From: an uncultured Clostridia bacterium
GTDB lineage: Bacteria > Bacillota > Clostridia > Lachnospirales > CAG-274
Length of the DNA stretch: 64,000 nt
Assembly (NCBI GenBank): GCA_947624015.1
Contig: CANQIA010000006.1
Location: 28,983 to 92,982 of the forward strand
Direction: 5' to 3'
The position numbers were made by a program, and so were the translations under genes. Shown in pieces: positions 36,737 to 47,144 of this stretch. The notes beneath the pieces are model-generated. The model made no database searches, was not told where the DNA came from, and saw only the letters and a program-made list of their open reading frames with translations. Every line of letters starts with the position of its first letter. Within the stretch, counting starts at the first letter, position 1.

Positions 36737-36792
36737 ATAATACCACAAAAATCAAAAAAAGACTAGACTATTTTTGAATAATGTTATACAAT
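36737..36792. promoter_or_regulatory. Possible divergent promoters of metA (-) and the GH28 gene (+)
   Basis: Toward metA: TAGTCT and TATTAT (36737-36742) 17 bases apart. Toward GH28: TAGACT (36764-36769) and TACAAT (36787-36792) 17 bases apart. The two -35 boxes overlap in GACTAGACTA. The -35 matches are weak. Confidence 0.35.
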
Positions 36793-36837
36793 AAAGTTAG
36801 TTATATTTGTCTACCAATGACAGGAGGGAAATAAATA

Positions 36838-38232
36838 ATGGAAAAACCCAATTTTGACGTATTGCTTCCTATATTCAGAGATGTATCATATCCCATTACG
36901 GATTTTGGCGCCGTATGCGATGCCAGAACAGACAATAAAGAAGCTTTCAGAAAGGCTATTGAAAAATGCAGCGCCGACGGCGGCGGTTCCGTGGTAGTGC
37001 CGAGAGGCGTATGGTACACGGGTCCCATAGAGCTTATGAGCAATGTGAATCTGCATCTTCAAAACGGCGCAGTCATATTCTTTTCCAACAATCCTGCGGA
37101 CTATCCCCTTATAAACACGAGCTTTGAGGGATTGTTCATGTATCGCTGTGTATCTCCCATATACGGCAAGGATCTTGAAAACGTTGCCATTACAGGCGAA
37201 GGCGTTATTAACGGCAACGGCAGATTGTGGCGCCCTGTAAAGCAGTGGAAAATGGCAGAGCGCAACTGGGTGGAGACTATCAGCGCAGGAGGTATTGTAG
37301 ATGACAACGGCGACGAGATAGTATGGTGGCCCTCAGAGACCAATCTTGAGGCAAACAAAACTCTTATACCAAACCCTGCCCTTTATAAAAACAAGGAAGT
37401 ATGCGAGAAATACCACAGCTTTTTAAGACCTGTTCTTCTCAATCTTACCAGATGCAACAGGGTACTTCTCGACGGTCCCACATTCCAGAATTCGCCTGCA
37501 TGGGGCATCCATCCATGGCTTTGCAAGAATGTGACCATAAGAAATATCAATGTAAGAAATCCTTGGTTTGCGCAAAACGCAGACGGTCTGGATATAGATA
37601 GCTGCAAATATGTAAAGGTATATAATTCCATATTCGACGTAGGCGACGATGCCATATGCATAAAGTCCGGTAAAAACGAGGACGGCAGAAAACTGGGTAT
37701 GCCTTCCGAATTTGTGGATATTACCAACTGTATAGTATACCACGGTCACGGCGGCTTTGTTGCAGGCAGCGAAATGTCCGGCGGCTTAAGGAACATTTTT
37801 GTAAGCGACTGTACATTCATAGGCACCGACATAGGCATACGCTTCAAGAGCTGTTTGGGCAGAGGCGGCGTTGTGGAAAAGGTGTATATCGACAATATCA
37901 ATATGATAAGCATTAAGAACGAAGCCATTACATTTAATATGGGCTATGATATGGATACCAAAGAGGGTCAGGAGATAACCCCCGAAGAGGTTCCCGAGTT
38001 CAAGAACATATACATAAACGATGTGAACTGTACCAAGGCAGGCAAGCCCATATCCATTTCGGGACTGCCCCAGATGCCTATACACGACATACATATCAGC
38101 AACTTTACCTGCAAAACAAACGCCCAGGTGGAGCTTAAGGAATGTCACAATATTTTCCAGACAAACATTAAGCTCATAAAGGTAGTTGCAGATGACGATA
38201 TAGCAAATTCGCTTACTGCCGAGCTACAGTAG
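36838..38232 (+). CDS. Glycoside hydrolase family 28 (polygalacturonase-like), cytosolic
   Basis: The 464-residue parallel beta-helix protein has the GH28 motif set: NADGLDID (NxD), GDDAICIKSG (DD), YHGHGG (GHG) and RFKSCLGRGG (RxK). These residues hydrolyse alpha-1,4-galacturonic linkages by inversion. There is no signal peptide, so it may act on imported oligogalacturonides inside the cell. AGGAGGG lies 9 bases before ATG. No pectate transporter or uronate pathway gene is adjacent. Confidence 0.9.
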   Translation: MEKPNFDVLLPIFRDVSYPITDFGAVCDARTDNKEAFRKAIEKCSADGGGSVVVPRGVWYTGPIELMSNVNLHLQNGAVIFFSNNPADYPLINTSFEGLFMYRCVSPIYGKDLENVAITGEGVINGNGRLWRPVKQWKMAERNWVETISAGGIVDDNGDEIVWWPSETNLEANKTLIPNPALYKNKEVCEKYHSFLRPVLLNLTRCNRVLLDGPTFQNSPAWGIHPWLCKNVTIRNINVRNPWFAQNADGLDIDSCKYVKVYNSIFDVGDDAICIKSGKNEDGRKLGMPSEFVDITNCIVYHGHGGFVAGSEMSGGLRNIFVSDCTFIGTDIGIRFKSCLGRGGVVEKVYIDNINMISIKNEAITFNMGYDMDTKEGQEITPEEVPEFKNIYINDVNCTKAGKPISISGLPQMPIHDIHISNFTCKTNAQVELKECHNIFQTNIKLIKVVADDDIANSLTAELQ

Positions 38233-38247
38233 CTGCATAAAAAGCAT

Positions 38248-38283
38248 AAGGTGTTGCATTGTGTTGGATGCGACACCTTTTTA
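38248..38283 (+). terminator. Terminator after the GH28 gene
   Basis: AAGGTGTTGCAT (38248-38259) pairs with ATGCGACACCTT (38268-38279) with one G-U pair, followed by a short T-run. Confidence 0.8.
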
Positions 38284-38356
38284 TTATGGGCATAAGCCTG
38301 CACCTACGGTATATAAAGCTGTCGGATATGTCCCGCTTAATTTTTGCAACTGCCCC

Positions 38357-38385
38357 TTGACGAACATTTGTTTTGATGATATTAT
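38357..38385 (+). promoter_or_regulatory. Promoter of uvrBA
   Basis: TTGACG (38357-38362) and TATTAT (38380-38385) are 17 bases apart, 37 bases before the uvrB start. Confidence 0.75.
38361..38374 (+). promoter_or_regulatory. Probable LexA (SOS) box in the uvrBA promoter
   Basis: CGAACATTTGTTTT fits the Gram-positive LexA/DinR consensus CGAAC-N4-GTTCG in the left half and in GTT of the right half. It overlaps the -35 box and spacer, where a repressor would block RNA polymerase. uvrBA is a classic SOS target. Confidence 0.6.
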
Positions 38386-38421
38386 CTATATAGTGATATT
38401 TTGCGTTTGGGAGACATGGAT

Positions 38422-40413
38422 ATGAGTGATGAAAATCGTTTTAAAATAGTATCGGAATTCAAGCCTACGGGAGATCAGCCCCAAGCCATAGATAAGATAG
38501 TAAAGGGACTTAACGAGGGTAAAAAATTCCAGACAATACTGGGTGTTACAGGCTCCGGAAAAACATTTACAATGGCAAATATAGTGGAGAAAATAAATAA
38601 GCCCACTCTTGTTATAGCTCATAACAAGACTCTGGCAGCACAGCTCTACAATGAGTTCAAAGAGTTTTTCCCAAATAATGCGGTGGAATACTTCGTATCC
38701 TACTACGACTACTATCAGCCCGAGGCATATGTACCCCAGTCCGACACCTATATAGAAAAGGACAGCGCTGTAAACGATGAAATAGACAAGCTGAGGCACT
38801 CTGCCACCTCGGCTCTTTTTGAGCGTAATGATGTGCTTATAGTTGCAAGCGTAAGCTGTATATACGGTCTTGGAGCGCCCATAGACTATAAGGAAATGAC
38901 TCTTTCTATACGCCCCGGTATGACAAAGAGCCGTGAAGAGGTGCTGCGTAAGCTTGTGGAGATACAGTATACAAGAAACGAAACAGATTTTCAAAGAGGC
39001 AATTTCAGAGCCAAAGGGGATGTTGTGGAGGTATACCCTGCAGGCAGTACGGATACAGCCGTAAGGATAGAATTTTTTGGCGATGAAATAGACAGGATAA
39101 CGGAGTTTGATGTGCTTACGGGAGAAATACTGAGCAGAAGGAGCCATATCTCCATATTTCCCGCCTCACACTATGTTACAAATCAGGATAATATGAAAAG
39201 AGCCCTCAGAGATATAGGCGAGGAATTGGAACAGCGCTATGCAGAGCTTAAATCCCAGGACAAGCTTCTGGAGGCTCAACGGCTTATGCAAAGAACCAAC
39301 TACGATATGGAAATGATGCAGGAAATGGGCTTCTGCTCAGGTATAGAAAACTATTCGAGACATCTTGACGGAAGACCCCCTGGCAGTATGCCCCATACTC
39401 TTATAGACTACTTCCCCAAGGATTTTCTTATGATAGTCGATGAGAGCCATGTGACGATACCCCAGGTAGGCGCTATGTACAACGGCGACCGTTCCAGAAA
39501 GACAACGCTTGTGGACTACGGCTTTCGTCTGCCCTCCGCACTTGATAACAGACCCCTTAAGTTTGAGGAATTCGAGGGCAAAATAAATCAGATGATATTT
39601 GTATCCGCTACTCCCGGCAAGTATGAGAACGCCCACAGCCAGGCTACGGCAGAGCAGATAATAAGACCTACCGGGCTTCTGGATCCCTGTGTGGAGATAC
39701 GTCCCGTCAAAGGACAGATAGACGACCTTATAAGCGAAATAAACAAGACTACCGCAAAGGGCAACAAGGTACTTGTGACAACGCTTACCAAAAAAATGGC
39801 AGAGGATCTTACACGATATCTCAGAGAAGCCGGCATAAGAGTGCAGTATCTCCATTCCGACGTGGATACTCTTGAACGACTGGAAATAATAAGGGATCTG
39901 CGGCTTGATGTGTTCGATGTAATAGTCGGCATCAACCTTCTGCGTGAGGGTCTGGATATTCCCGAGGTAAGCCTTGTGGCTATACTTGACGCAGATAAGG
40001 AGGGCTTTTTGAGAAGCGAGACCTCTCTTATACAGACAATAGGTCGTGCCGCAAGAAATGCCGAGGGCAAAGTGATAATGTATGCGGAGACCATGACGGA
40101 CTCTATGCGAAACGCCATAAGCGAGACCAACAGAAGACGCCACATACAGCAGCAATACAACGACGAACACGGTATAGTACCCAAAACTATAAAGAAAAAG
40201 GTACATGAAATAATAAAGGTGACACAAAGCGTAAATGCGCCTAAGACCGATATCATGGACAAGGATCCCGAATCCATGTCAAGAGAAGAGCTTGCGGAGG
40301 CTATAAAGAAGCTTGAAAAGAATATGAAAAAGGCTGCTGCCGATCTTAACTTTGAAAAGGCGGCGGAGTTCAGGGACAAAATGATAGAATTAAAGAAATT
40401 ATCTTTATTGTAG
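38422..40413 (+). CDS. uvrB: Excinuclease ABC subunit B
   Basis: The 663-residue protein has Walker [13 protein letters not shown], the beta-hairpin [12 protein letters not shown], helicase motifs through [12 protein letters not shown], and a C-terminal UVR domain that binds UvrC. It verifies lesions in nucleotide excision repair. ATG at 38422 follows GGGAG by 8 bases; in-frame upstream starts lie too close. The uvrA start follows 10 bases after its stop. Confidence 0.97.
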   Translation: MSDENRFKIVSEFKPTGDQPQAIDKIVKGLNEGKKFQTILGVTGSGKTFTMANIVEKINKPTLVIAHNKTLAAQLYNEFKEFFPNNAVEYFVSYYDYYQPEAYVPQSDTYIEKDSAVNDEIDKLRHSATSALFERNDVLIVASVSCIYGLGAPIDYKEMTLSIRPGMTKSREEVLRKLVEIQYTRNETDFQRGNFRAKGDVVEVYPAGSTDTAVRIEFFGDEIDRITEFDVLTGEILSRRSHISIFPASHYVTNQDNMKRALRDIGEELEQRYAELKSQDKLLEAQRLMQRTNYDMEMMQEMGFCSGIENYSRHLDGRPPGSMPHTLIDYFPKDFLMIVDESHVTIPQVGAMYNGDRSRKTTLVDYGFRLPSALDNRPLKFEEFEGKINQMIFVSATPGKYENAHSQATAEQIIRPTGLLDPCVEIRPVKGQIDDLISEINKTTAKGNKVLVTTLTKKMAEDLTRYLREAGIRVQYLHSDVDTLERLEIIRDLRLDVFDVIVGINLLREGLDIPEVSLVAILDADKEGFLRSETSLIQTIGRAARNAEGKVIMYAETMTDSMRNAISETNRRRHIQQQYNDEHGIVPKTIKKKVHEIIKVTQSVNAPKTDIMDKDPESMSREELAEAIKKLEKNMKKAAADLNFEKAAEFRDKMIELKKLSLL

Positions 40414-40423
40414 GGTGATAAAT

Positions 40424-43252
40424 ATGGCTAAAAATGAAATTGTAATAAAAGGCGCAAGAGAAAACAATCTTAAGAACTTCGACCTTAAAATACCGAGAGA
40501 TAAGCTTGTTATATTTACGGGATTAAGCGGCAGCGGTAAATCAAGTCTTGCCTTTGATACCATATATGCCGAAGGTCAGAGAAGATATGTGGAAAGTCTC
40601 AGTTCCTATGCCAGAATGTTTTTGGGACAAATGGAAAAGCCTGATGTGGACAGCATAGAAGGACTTTCCCCTGCCATATCCATAGACCAGAAAACGACCA
40701 ACAACAATCCCCGTTCCACAGTAGGCACGGTCACGGAGATATACGACTATTTAAGACTGCTCTTTGCAAGAGTGGGCATTCCCCACTGTCCCAAATGCGG
40801 CAAGGAGATAAAGCGCCAGACAGTAGATCAGATAGTGGACAGGATATGCGCCATGGAGGAGGGTACACGCTTTCAGCTTCTCGCCCCCATCGTAAGGAAC
40901 AGAAAGGGCGAACATACAAAGCTCCTTGACGACGCAAGGCGCAGCGGCTATGTAAGAGTGCGTGTAGACGGCATTATATACGAGCTTAACGACAAAATAG
41001 AAATAGATAAAAACAAAAAGCACAATATAGAAATAGTTGTGGACAGGCTCGTTGTAAGAAAGGATATGGAGCAGCGCCTCAGCGAATCTTTGGAGACCGC
41101 ATCAGCCCTTACGGGAGGCATTGTTATAATGGACATTATAGGCGGCGGAGAAATAACGTTCAGCCAGAATTTTTCATGCCCCGACTGCGGTATAAGCATA
41201 AGCGAGATAGAGCCGCCTCTGTTTTCATTCAACAATCCCAACGGCGCATGCCCCGAATGTATGGGCTTAGGCGTCAAGATGATAATAGACGAGGATCTTA
41301 TAATACCAGACAAGAGCCTTACTCTGGCTGAGGGAGCCATAAACGCCATGGGCTACGGCAATATTGCAAGTCCCAACTCCCCGGTGTATTCTGTACTTAA
41401 GTCGCTGAGCAATATATATAGCTTTGATTTCAACACGCCTATAAAGGATATGCCGAGAGAGGCTCTCGACGCCATACTCTACGGTACCCACGGAAGAACC
41501 ATAGAGGTACCCTACATGGTGGCAGGCAAGCAGAAATTCTACACATTTGCCTTTGAAGGCGTTATCACAAGCATAGAACGGCGATATAAGGAAAGCAATT
41601 CGGAAATAATGCGTGATGAATACGAAAAGTATATGACAAATATAGAATGTCCCTGTTGCCACGGCAAAAGGCTCAAGCCCGAGGTGTTGGCTGTAAAGAT
41701 AGCCGATAAAAGCATATCCGACGTTACGGAAATGTCTGTAAAGGATATACAGAAATTCTTTGAGAGCATAAAATGGACAGACAGACAAAAGACGATAGGT
41801 CAGCAGATATTCAAGGAAATAAATGCACGCATAGGTTTTCTTATAGACGTGGGACTTGATTATCTTACACTGGCAAGAACGGCAGGTACGCTTAGCGGCG
41901 GCGAAGCCCAGAGAATAAGGCTTGCCACACAGATAGGTTCGGGGCTTGTAGGCGTACTTTATATCCTCGACGAACCAAGCATAGGACTACATCAGAGGGA
42001 TAATGACAAGCTCCTTGCCACTCTAAAGCACTTAAGGGATTTAGGCAATACGCTTATAGTGGTTGAACACGATGAGGACACTATGAGATCTTCCGATTAT
42101 ATAGTCGATATAGGTCCTTATGCGGGAGATAAAGGCGGAGATGTGGTATTTGCAGGTAAGTATGAAGATATTCTTAACTGCGACAGATCCATAACCGGAG
42201 CCTTCCTAAGCGGCAGAGAAAAAATAGAGATACCCAAGTCAAGAAGAAAGGGAAACGGACACTTTATAAAAGTAAAGGGAGCCGCTCAGAACAACCTTAA
42301 GCATATAGATGTGGAAATACCTCTCGGCAAGCTTATAGCCGTTACAGGCGTATCTGGAAGCGGCAAAAGCTCCTTTGTAAACGAAATACTCTACAAAACT
42401 CTTGCAAGAGATGTGAACCGAGCTAAAATAAAGCCCGGAAAATACGACAGCATAGAAGGTATAGAAAATATAGACAAGGTAATAAATATCGACCAAAGCC
42501 CAATAGGCAGAACACCTCGCTCAAATCCCGCTACATATACGGGGCTTTTCGACCTGATAAGGGATGTGTTCGCCCAACTGCCCGAGGCAAAGGTAAGAGG
42601 CTTTAGCAAAGGGCGTTTCAGCTTTAATGTAAAAGGCGGTCGCTGTGAAGCCTGCAGCGGAGACGGTATACTGAAAATAGAGATGCACTTCCTTCCCGAC
42701 GTATACGTTCCCTGTGAGGTCTGCGGCGGAAAGCGATACAACAGGGAAACTCTTGAGGTAAAATACAAGGGCAAAAATATTGCCGACGTACTTGATATGA
42801 CAATAGACGAGGCTTGCGTTTTCTTTGAGAACCAGCCAAGGCTTATGCAAAAGCTCAATACCATGAAGGATGTGGGTCTGGGCTATGTAAAGCTTGGACA
42901 AAGCTCCACTACATTAAGCGGCGGCGAAGCCCAGAGAGTAAAGCTTGCCACAGAGCTGAGCAAAAGAAGTACGGGAAAGACCCTCTATGTACTTGACGAG
43001 CCTACCACGGGACTTCATTCCTATGATGTAAGGCGTCTTATAGATATACTCCAGCAGCTTGCAGACGGCGGAAATACCGTAGTTGTAATAGAACACAATC
43101 TGGATGTGGTAAAATGCGCCGACCATATTATAGACCTGGGACCCGAAGGCGGGGACGGAGGCGGCAGTATCGTTGCCTCGGGTACTCCGGAACAGGTTGC
43201 CAAGGTCAAAGGCTCCTATACGGGTCAGTATCTAAATAAATTGCTGAAATAA
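40424..43252 (+). CDS. uvrA: Excinuclease ABC subunit A
   Basis: The 942-residue protein has two ABC modules (Walker [15 protein letters not shown] and [13 protein letters not shown]; signature LSGGEAQRI and LSGGEAQRV). It also has zinc-finger cysteine pairs (CPKC, CPDC...CPEC, CCHGKR and CEAC...CEVC). It finds DNA damage and loads UvrB. ATG at 40424 lies 6 bases after AGGGTG. Confidence 0.97.
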   Translation: MAKNEIVIKGARENNLKNFDLKIPRDKLVIFTGLSGSGKSSLAFDTIYAEGQRRYVESLSSYARMFLGQMEKPDVDSIEGLSPAISIDQKTTNNNPRSTVGTVTEIYDYLRLLFARVGIPHCPKCGKEIKRQTVDQIVDRICAMEEGTRFQLLAPIVRNRKGEHTKLLDDARRSGYVRVRVDGIIYELNDKIEIDKNKKHNIEIVVDRLVVRKDMEQRLSESLETASALTGGIVIMDIIGGGEITFSQNFSCPDCGISISEIEPPLFSFNNPNGACPECMGLGVKMIIDEDLIIPDKSLTLAEGAINAMGYGNIASPNSPVYSVLKSLSNIYSFDFNTPIKDMPREALDAILYGTHGRTIEVPYMVAGKQKFYTFAFEGVITSIERRYKESNSEIMRDEYEKYMTNIECPCCHGKRLKPEVLAVKIADKSISDVTEMSVKDIQKFFESIKWTDRQKTIGQQIFKEINARIGFLIDVGLDYLTLARTAGTLSGGEAQRIRLATQIGSGLVGVLYILDEPSIGLHQRDNDKLLATLKHLRDLGNTLIVVEHDEDTMRSSDYIVDIGPYAGDKGGDVVFAGKYEDILNCDRSITGAFLSGREKIEIPKSRRKGNGHFIKVKGAAQNNLKHIDVEIPLGKLIAVTGVSGSGKSSFVNEILYKTLARDVNRAKIKPGKYDSIEGIENIDKVINIDQSPIGRTPRSNPATYTGLFDLIRDVFAQLPEAKVRGFSKGRFSFNVKGGRCEACSGDGILKIEMHFLPDVYVPCEVCGGKRYNRETLEVKYKGKNIADVLDMTIDEACVFFENQPRLMQKLNTMKDVGLGYVKLGQSSTTLSGGEAQRVKLATELSKRSTGKTLYVLDEPTTGLHSYDVRRLIDILQQLADGGNTVVVIEHNLDVVKCADHIIDLGPEGGDGGGSIVASGTPEQVAKVKGSYTGQYLNKLLK

Positions 43253-43280
43253 TAGGCATATATGCCCGGATCACCTCTTA

Positions 43281-43316
43281 AGCCGCAGCCGAAATTCATC
43301 CCTTTTCGGTGCGGCT
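43281..43316. other. GC-rich hairpin downstream of uvrA
   Basis: AGCCGCAGCCGAAA pairs with TTTTCGGTGCGGCT with one bulge around a short loop. No T-run follows, so a terminator role is uncertain. The rest of the gap to the tRNA promoter shows nothing else. Confidence 0.4.
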
Positions 43317-43391
43317 GATGAGGGGCAGCAATACTTAAAGGCGCAATAATGTCCCATATGTATATAATACTGTTTATAATAAATAAAACTC

Positions 43392-43420
43392 TTGACAACT
43401 CACTTCATATGCTGTATAAT
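43392..43420 (+). promoter_or_regulatory. Consensus promoter of the tRNA cluster
   Basis: Perfect TTGACA (43392-43397) and perfect TATAAT (43415-43420) with a 17-base spacer, 22 bases before tRNA-Phe. It is the strongest promoter in the window, as expected for stable RNA. Confidence 0.9.
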
Positions 43421-43441
43421 ATTTAATGTTCAGCATGACAT

Positions 43442-43514
<73 letters not shown>

Positions 43515-43518
43515 CTCT

Positions 43519-43590
43519 GCGGGTGTGGTACAACGGCTAGTACATCAGCCTTCCAAGCTGAGGACGAGGGTTCGACTCCCTTCACCCGCT
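43519..43590 (+). tRNA. tRNA-Gly (TCC)
   Basis: 72 bases with acceptor GCGGGTG/CACCCGC, anticodon stem TCAGC/GCTGA and loop CTTCCAA, anticodon TCC. CCA is not encoded. It begins 4 bases after tRNA-Phe. Confidence 0.96.
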
Positions 43591-43593
43591 TAT

Positions 43594-43665
43594 GCGCGAG
43601 TGGCTCAGTGGTAGAGCATCGCCTTGCCAAGGCGAGGGCCGCGGGTTCAAATCCCGTCTCGCGCT
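43594..43665 (+). tRNA. tRNA-Gly (GCC)
   Basis: 72 bases with acceptor GCGCGAG/CTCGCGC, anticodon stem TCGCC/GGCGA and loop TTGCCAA, anticodon GCC. CCA is not encoded. It lies 3 bases after tRNA-Gly(TCC). Confidence 0.96.
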
Positions 43666-43670
43666 TTTCG

Positions 43671-43703
43671 ACTATTGCATTTATAACAGCAATAGTTTTT
43701 TTT
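43671..43703 (+). terminator. Terminator of the tRNA cluster
   Basis: ACTATTGC (43671-43678) pairs with GCAATAGT (43689-43696), followed by eight T. Confidence 0.9.
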
Positions 43704-43708
43704 ATGCA

Positions 43709-43744
43709 AAAATATCCTCATAGGGTTTCCTATGAGGATATTTT
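43709..43744 (-). terminator. Terminator of the trxB operon
   Basis: A perfect 16-base stem (43709-43724 with 43729-43744) with loop GTTT; on the minus strand it ends in T-run. It separates the convergent tRNA and trxB transcripts. Confidence 0.85.
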
Positions 43745-43756
43745 ATATCATTATAT

Positions 43757-44701
43757 CTATACTTTTTTGGCATGACCTTGGGGAAACGCTCTCTTTAAAT
43801 ATTTTTCGGCTGAATATACACAGTTTGCGCCGTCGGCAGCGGCGGTTATTATCTGTCTGAGGCTCTTTGTTCTCACATCCCCTGCCGCAAATACGCCCTC
43901 TCTGCTTGTTTTTCCTGTTTCGTCAGCTATTATATACCCATGCTCATCCGTATCCACAAAGCCCTTGAATATATCCGAAAAGGGCTTTATCCCTACGGCT
44001 ATGAATATTCCCTCTATATCAAGGTCATATACTCTTCCTTCGGTATTGACAACTGCTCCGCTTACCTTATTATCTCCCTTTATTTCTTCAACTCTGCTAT
44101 TCCACAGTACACTTACGTTATCGAGAGCCATGACCCTGTCCTGAAGTATCATGGCACCTCTCAGTTCGTCTCTTCTGTGTATGAGATACACCTTTTTACA
44201 AATGGCAGAAAGGAACAATACGTCTTCAAGGGCAGCGTCTCCGCCTCCCACCACGGCAACGGTCTTGTCCTTGAAAAAGGCTCCGTCACAAACGGCGCAA
44301 TAGGAAACGCCCATGCCTTTAAGCCTATCCTCGCCCTTTACGCCCAGTTGCCTGTGTTCGGCGCCGGAAGCGATTATAACAGACTTTGCATAATATTTTA
44401 CGCCCCTGCTGTCCTCAAGGCATTTTATACCTTCGCTTTCGCTTATGGCTGTGATCTCGGTATTTTCCGAAATAACGCCCATTTTTTGCGCATGTTCTCT
44501 GAATTTCACAGCCAGATCGTACCCGCTTATCCCCGGATATCCCAAATAATTATCTACCTCATAGGTATTTATCATCTGACCGCCGCCCGAGAATGACTTT
44601 TCTATAACAAGTAAGTCCAGCATTGCCCTTTTGGCATAAACGGAGGCGGAAAAACCTGCTGCGCCTGAGCCGATTATAATAAGGTCATATATTTTATCCA
44701 T
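43757..44701 (-). CDS. trxB: Thioredoxin reductase
   Basis: The 314-residue flavoprotein has the FAD motif GSGAAGFSAS, the redox pair in SYCAVCDGAF (CAVC), the NADPH motif GGGDAALED and the C-terminal GVFAAGDVR. It reduces thioredoxin with NADPH. The ATG at 44701 follows AAGGAG. It is last in the ecsC-rrf2-cysK-trxB run. No thioredoxin gene is adjacent. Confidence 0.94.
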   Translation of the reverse strand: MDKIYDLIIIGSGAAGFSASVYAKRAMLDLLVIEKSFSGGGQMINTYEVDNYLGYPGISGYDLAVKFREHAQKMGVISENTEITAISESEGIKCLEDSRGVKYYAKSVIIASGAEHRQLGVKGEDRLKGMGVSYCAVCDGAFFKDKTVAVVGGGDAALEDVLFLSAICKKVYLIHRRDELRGAMILQDRVMALDNVSVLWNSRVEEIKGDNKVSGAVVNTEGRVYDLDIEGIFIAVGIKPFSDIFKGFVDTDEHGYIIADETGKTSREGVFAAGDVRTKSLRQIITAAADGANCVYSAEKYLKRAFPQGHAKKV

Positions 44702-44745
44702 GGTACCTTCTCCTTCGGAAGTAGTATTTGCCAAAACTCCCTCTA

Positions 44746-45684
44746 TTATTCCTTATCCGTAAAAAGAGGAGTTGAAAGATATCTGTCGCCTGTATCGGGC
44801 AGAAGCACAACTATGGTCTTGCCCTGATTTTCGGATCTTTTTGCAAGTACCGTTGCGGCATATACAGCCGCTCCCGAAGATATGCCCACAAGTATACCGT
44901 CATTTTTGGCAACGGCATTGCCTGCTGCAAAGGCGTCTTCATTTTTTACCGGTATTATCTCATCATAAATTTTGGTGTTAAGGGTTTCCGGCACAAACCC
45001 TGCGCCTATGCCCTGTATCTTGTGAGGACCGGGCTGACCTCCCGAAAGCACGGGAGATGAAGCAGGCTCTACGGCAACTACCTTTATGTTGCTATTCTTA
45101 CTCTTAAGAAATTCTCCTGCGCCGGTAATCGTGCCGCCTGTACCTACGCCTGATACAAATATATCTACATTACCGTCTGTGTCGTTCCATATCTCGGGTC
45201 CCGTAGTCTCCCTGTGTATACCCGGATTTGCCGGATTTTCAAACTGTCCCGGAATAAATGAACCCTCTATTTCTTCCGCAAGCTGCTGAGCCTTTTCAAT
45301 AGCGCCCTTCATTCCCTTTGCGCCGTCTGTGAGTACCACTTCTGCGCCATACGCCTTTAAAAGATTGCGTCTTTCAACGCTCATGGTCTCAGGCATTGTA
45401 AGTATAGTTCTGTAACCCTTTGCCGTAGCCACCGCAGCCAGACCGATACCTGTGTTTCCGCTGGTAGGCTCTATTATGACTGCGCCCTTTTTTAACACGC
45501 CTCTTTTTTCTGCGTCCTCTATCATTGCCTTTGCAACTCTGTCCTTAACGCTGCCTGCAGGATTAAAGTATTCCAGCTTGGCTACTATTTTGGCATTTAT
45601 GTTGTTTGCCTTTTCATAGTTGGTCAGCTCCAAGAGAGGCGTATTGCCTATAAGCTGTGTAAGATCCGTTTTTATATTACTCAT
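44746..45684 (-). CDS. cysK: Cysteine synthase A (O-acetylserine sulfhydrylase)
   Basis: The 312-residue PLP enzyme has the lysine in [11 protein letters not shown] and the motif [11 protein letters not shown], with [10 protein letters not shown] for phosphate binding. It makes cysteine from O-acetylserine and sulfide. ATG at 45684 follows AAGGAG; the longer frame starts too near that site. It lies 30 bases after the Rrf2 gene. Confidence 0.95.
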   Translation of the reverse strand: MSNIKTDLTQLIGNTPLLELTNYEKANNINAKIVAKLEYFNPAGSVKDRVAKAMIEDAEKRGVLKKGAVIIEPTSGNTGIGLAAVATAKGYRTILTMPETMSVERRNLLKAYGAEVVLTDGAKGMKGAIEKAQQLAEEIEGSFIPGQFENPANPGIHRETTGPEIWNDTDGNVDIFVSGVGTGGTITGAGEFLKSKNSNIKVVAVEPASSPVLSGGQPGPHKIQGIGAGFVPETLNTKIYDEIIPVKNEDAFAAGNAVAKNDGILVGISSGAAVYAATVLAKRSENQGKTIVVLLPDTGDRYLSTPLFTDKE

Positions 45685-45714
45685 ATTTATTATCTCCTTT
45701 TCTCTCAAAAATAT

Positions 45715-46152
45715 TTATATGCAATAATCGTTACCTATATTGCTTCTTGCCATGGCGGCAAGATCTTCCAGTGTTATATTGTCCACAACGTCATTTATAG
45801 CATTATTCAATTTCTTCCACACCGCCAGGGTGGAACAAAAAGCCGCCCTGCTGCACTGATTCACATCGTCTTCAAGGCACGTTACAGGGGCTAGAGAGCC
45901 TTCGGTAAGCCTAAGTATCATTCCCACAGTGTATTCCGAAGGCTCCTTTGCAAGCTTATATCCTCCCTGAGGACCTCTGACGCTTTTTACAAAGCCTGAT
46001 CTGCTCAATATACTTATTATCTGCTCCAAATATTTGCCTGAGATCTCCTGTCTGTCTGCCACGCTTTTTATGGATATGAATTCTCCGTTGTTGTTCATTG
46101 CAAGATCCAACATAAGCCTTAAAGCATAACGTCCCTTTGTTGATATTTTCAT
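45715..46152 (-). CDS. Rrf2-family regulator with Fe-S type cysteine triad
   Basis: The 145-residue protein has the Rrf2 winged helix-turn-helix (KGRYALRLMLDLA, ISGKYLEQIISILS, GPQGGYKLA). Cys92, Cys100 and Cys106 are spaced Cx7Cx5C, as in RirA-type Fe-S sensors; CymR, the cysteine regulator of Bacillus, lacks such a triad. It overlaps ecsC by four bases and precedes cysK, so it probably tunes cysteine or Fe-S metabolism. Target sites are unproven. Confidence 0.88.
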   Translation of the reverse strand: MKISTKGRYALRLMLDLAMNNNGEFISIKSVADRQEISGKYLEQIISILSRSGFVKSVRGPQGGYKLAKEPSEYTVGMILRLTEGSLAPVTCLEDDVNQCSRAAFCSTLAVWKKLNNAINDVVDNITLEDLAAMARSNIGNDYCI

Positions 46153-46994
46153 ACAGATACCTCCTCGCCGCTATCGGTCTGCCGTTTTGCTTCCGCCAGT
46201 TCTCTGACTATATAGCGTCTGTAATATTTAAGACCTACATAATCCATTATTTTTTTATAATACACAGGGTTTGAAACGCCGCCTATTATTCCCACAACAG
46301 GCAATCCCTGTATAAATTTCAGTACGAGCATATCCATGGCAAAGGCTTTTGCGGTCTTTTCCATCTGTTCCTTTGCCGCCTCCTTCCAATACTCTTCAGA
46401 GGCGTTTTCGTCAATGCCGTTCAGCTCATTGTTGATATCTGTCCAACGGCTGCCCTTTGCAAGGGCGCCTTCCATCATTTTGAGTATGAAAAATTTTTCA
46501 TAAGGTTTTTCATAGTCAATACCATAGTGAAGAGCCGTTTCATATATACCCTTGAGTATAAAGCCCGTAAAAAGCACTATATCGGGAAGTCCTATACCCA
46601 ATATGCCAAGACCTATGCCCTCGGCGGTTGCCGCCAGCACATTCTTTATATTAGAGCGCTTTGCGGAACGACGCATATGCTTAAGCTCTTTTCTCCCCTT
46701 TTTAATATGGACAGAGAAATTTTTTACGGCATAGTCGTCTAAAATATTCTCCTTATTATAGCTTTTTTCTATAATAGAGCCGCCTTTTTCAAACACAACG
46801 CCAAAGCCCTTTAAAAAAGCCTTTTCAATATTTTGCGATATCTTAGGCGGTATTTTCTTCTCAATGGCAGCTTTTCGCTGAGATACCTCCGCAGCCTCTT
46901 GGCGAAGCTCCTCCTCCTGCTTTAATATGTATTTCATTTCCTTTTCACAGGCTGTAATGTACTTCTTTTCCTTTGTTTTTAACGTCATAAACAT
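46149..46994 (-). CDS. EcsC-family protein
   Basis: The 281-residue protein has a charged coiled N-terminus (residues 1-45) and the EcsC core with conserved stretches around IGLGILGIGLPDIVLF, and a hydrophobic segment near VGIIGGVSNPVYY. EcsC-like proteins have no settled activity. It is not next to ecsA or ecsB here. It begins the operon that continues with the Rrf2 gene, cysK and trxB. Confidence 0.8.
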   Translation of the reverse strand: MFMTLKTKEKKYITACEKEMKYILKQEEELRQEAAEVSQRKAAIEKKIPPKISQNIEKAFLKGFGVVFEKGGSIIEKSYNKENILDDYAVKNFSVHIKKGRKELKHMRRSAKRSNIKNVLAATAEGIGLGILGIGLPDIVLFTGFILKGIYETALHYGIDYEKPYEKFFILKMMEGALAKGSRWTDINNELNGIDENASEEYWKEAAKEQMEKTAKAFAMDMLVLKFIQGLPVVGIIGGVSNPVYYKKIMDYVGLKYYRRYIVRELAEAKRQTDSGEEVSV

Positions 46995-47025
46995 TCCTCG
47001 CTCAATAACCTACTTTATACCTATG

Positions 47026-47054
47026 ATTATAGTGTTTTTAAGCGGATATGTCAA
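47026..47054 (-). promoter_or_regulatory. Promoter of the ecsC-rrf2-cysK-trxB operon
   Basis: Minus strand: perfect TTGACA (47049-47054), 17 bases, perfect TATAAT (47026-47031), 31 bases upstream of ecsC. Confidence 0.88.
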
Positions 47055-47144
47055 TGATAAAACAACTCTTTTCACTTATAAGTCATGATCTGCATCAATA
47101 AGCTCTGTACAAGCCCTGATTTATGTACAGTCAGCGGCAAACCA

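Noticed and set aside
43281..43316. Hairpin after uvrA as a riboswitch or small RNA
   Set aside because: It is one imperfect stem without a promoter of its own or conserved core; kept only as a structural feature.
47105..47130. CTGTACA/TGTACAG inverted repeat as an operator or attachment site
   Set aside because: It is a single short palindrome downstream of metY with no partner copy, no T-run and no mobile gene nearby.
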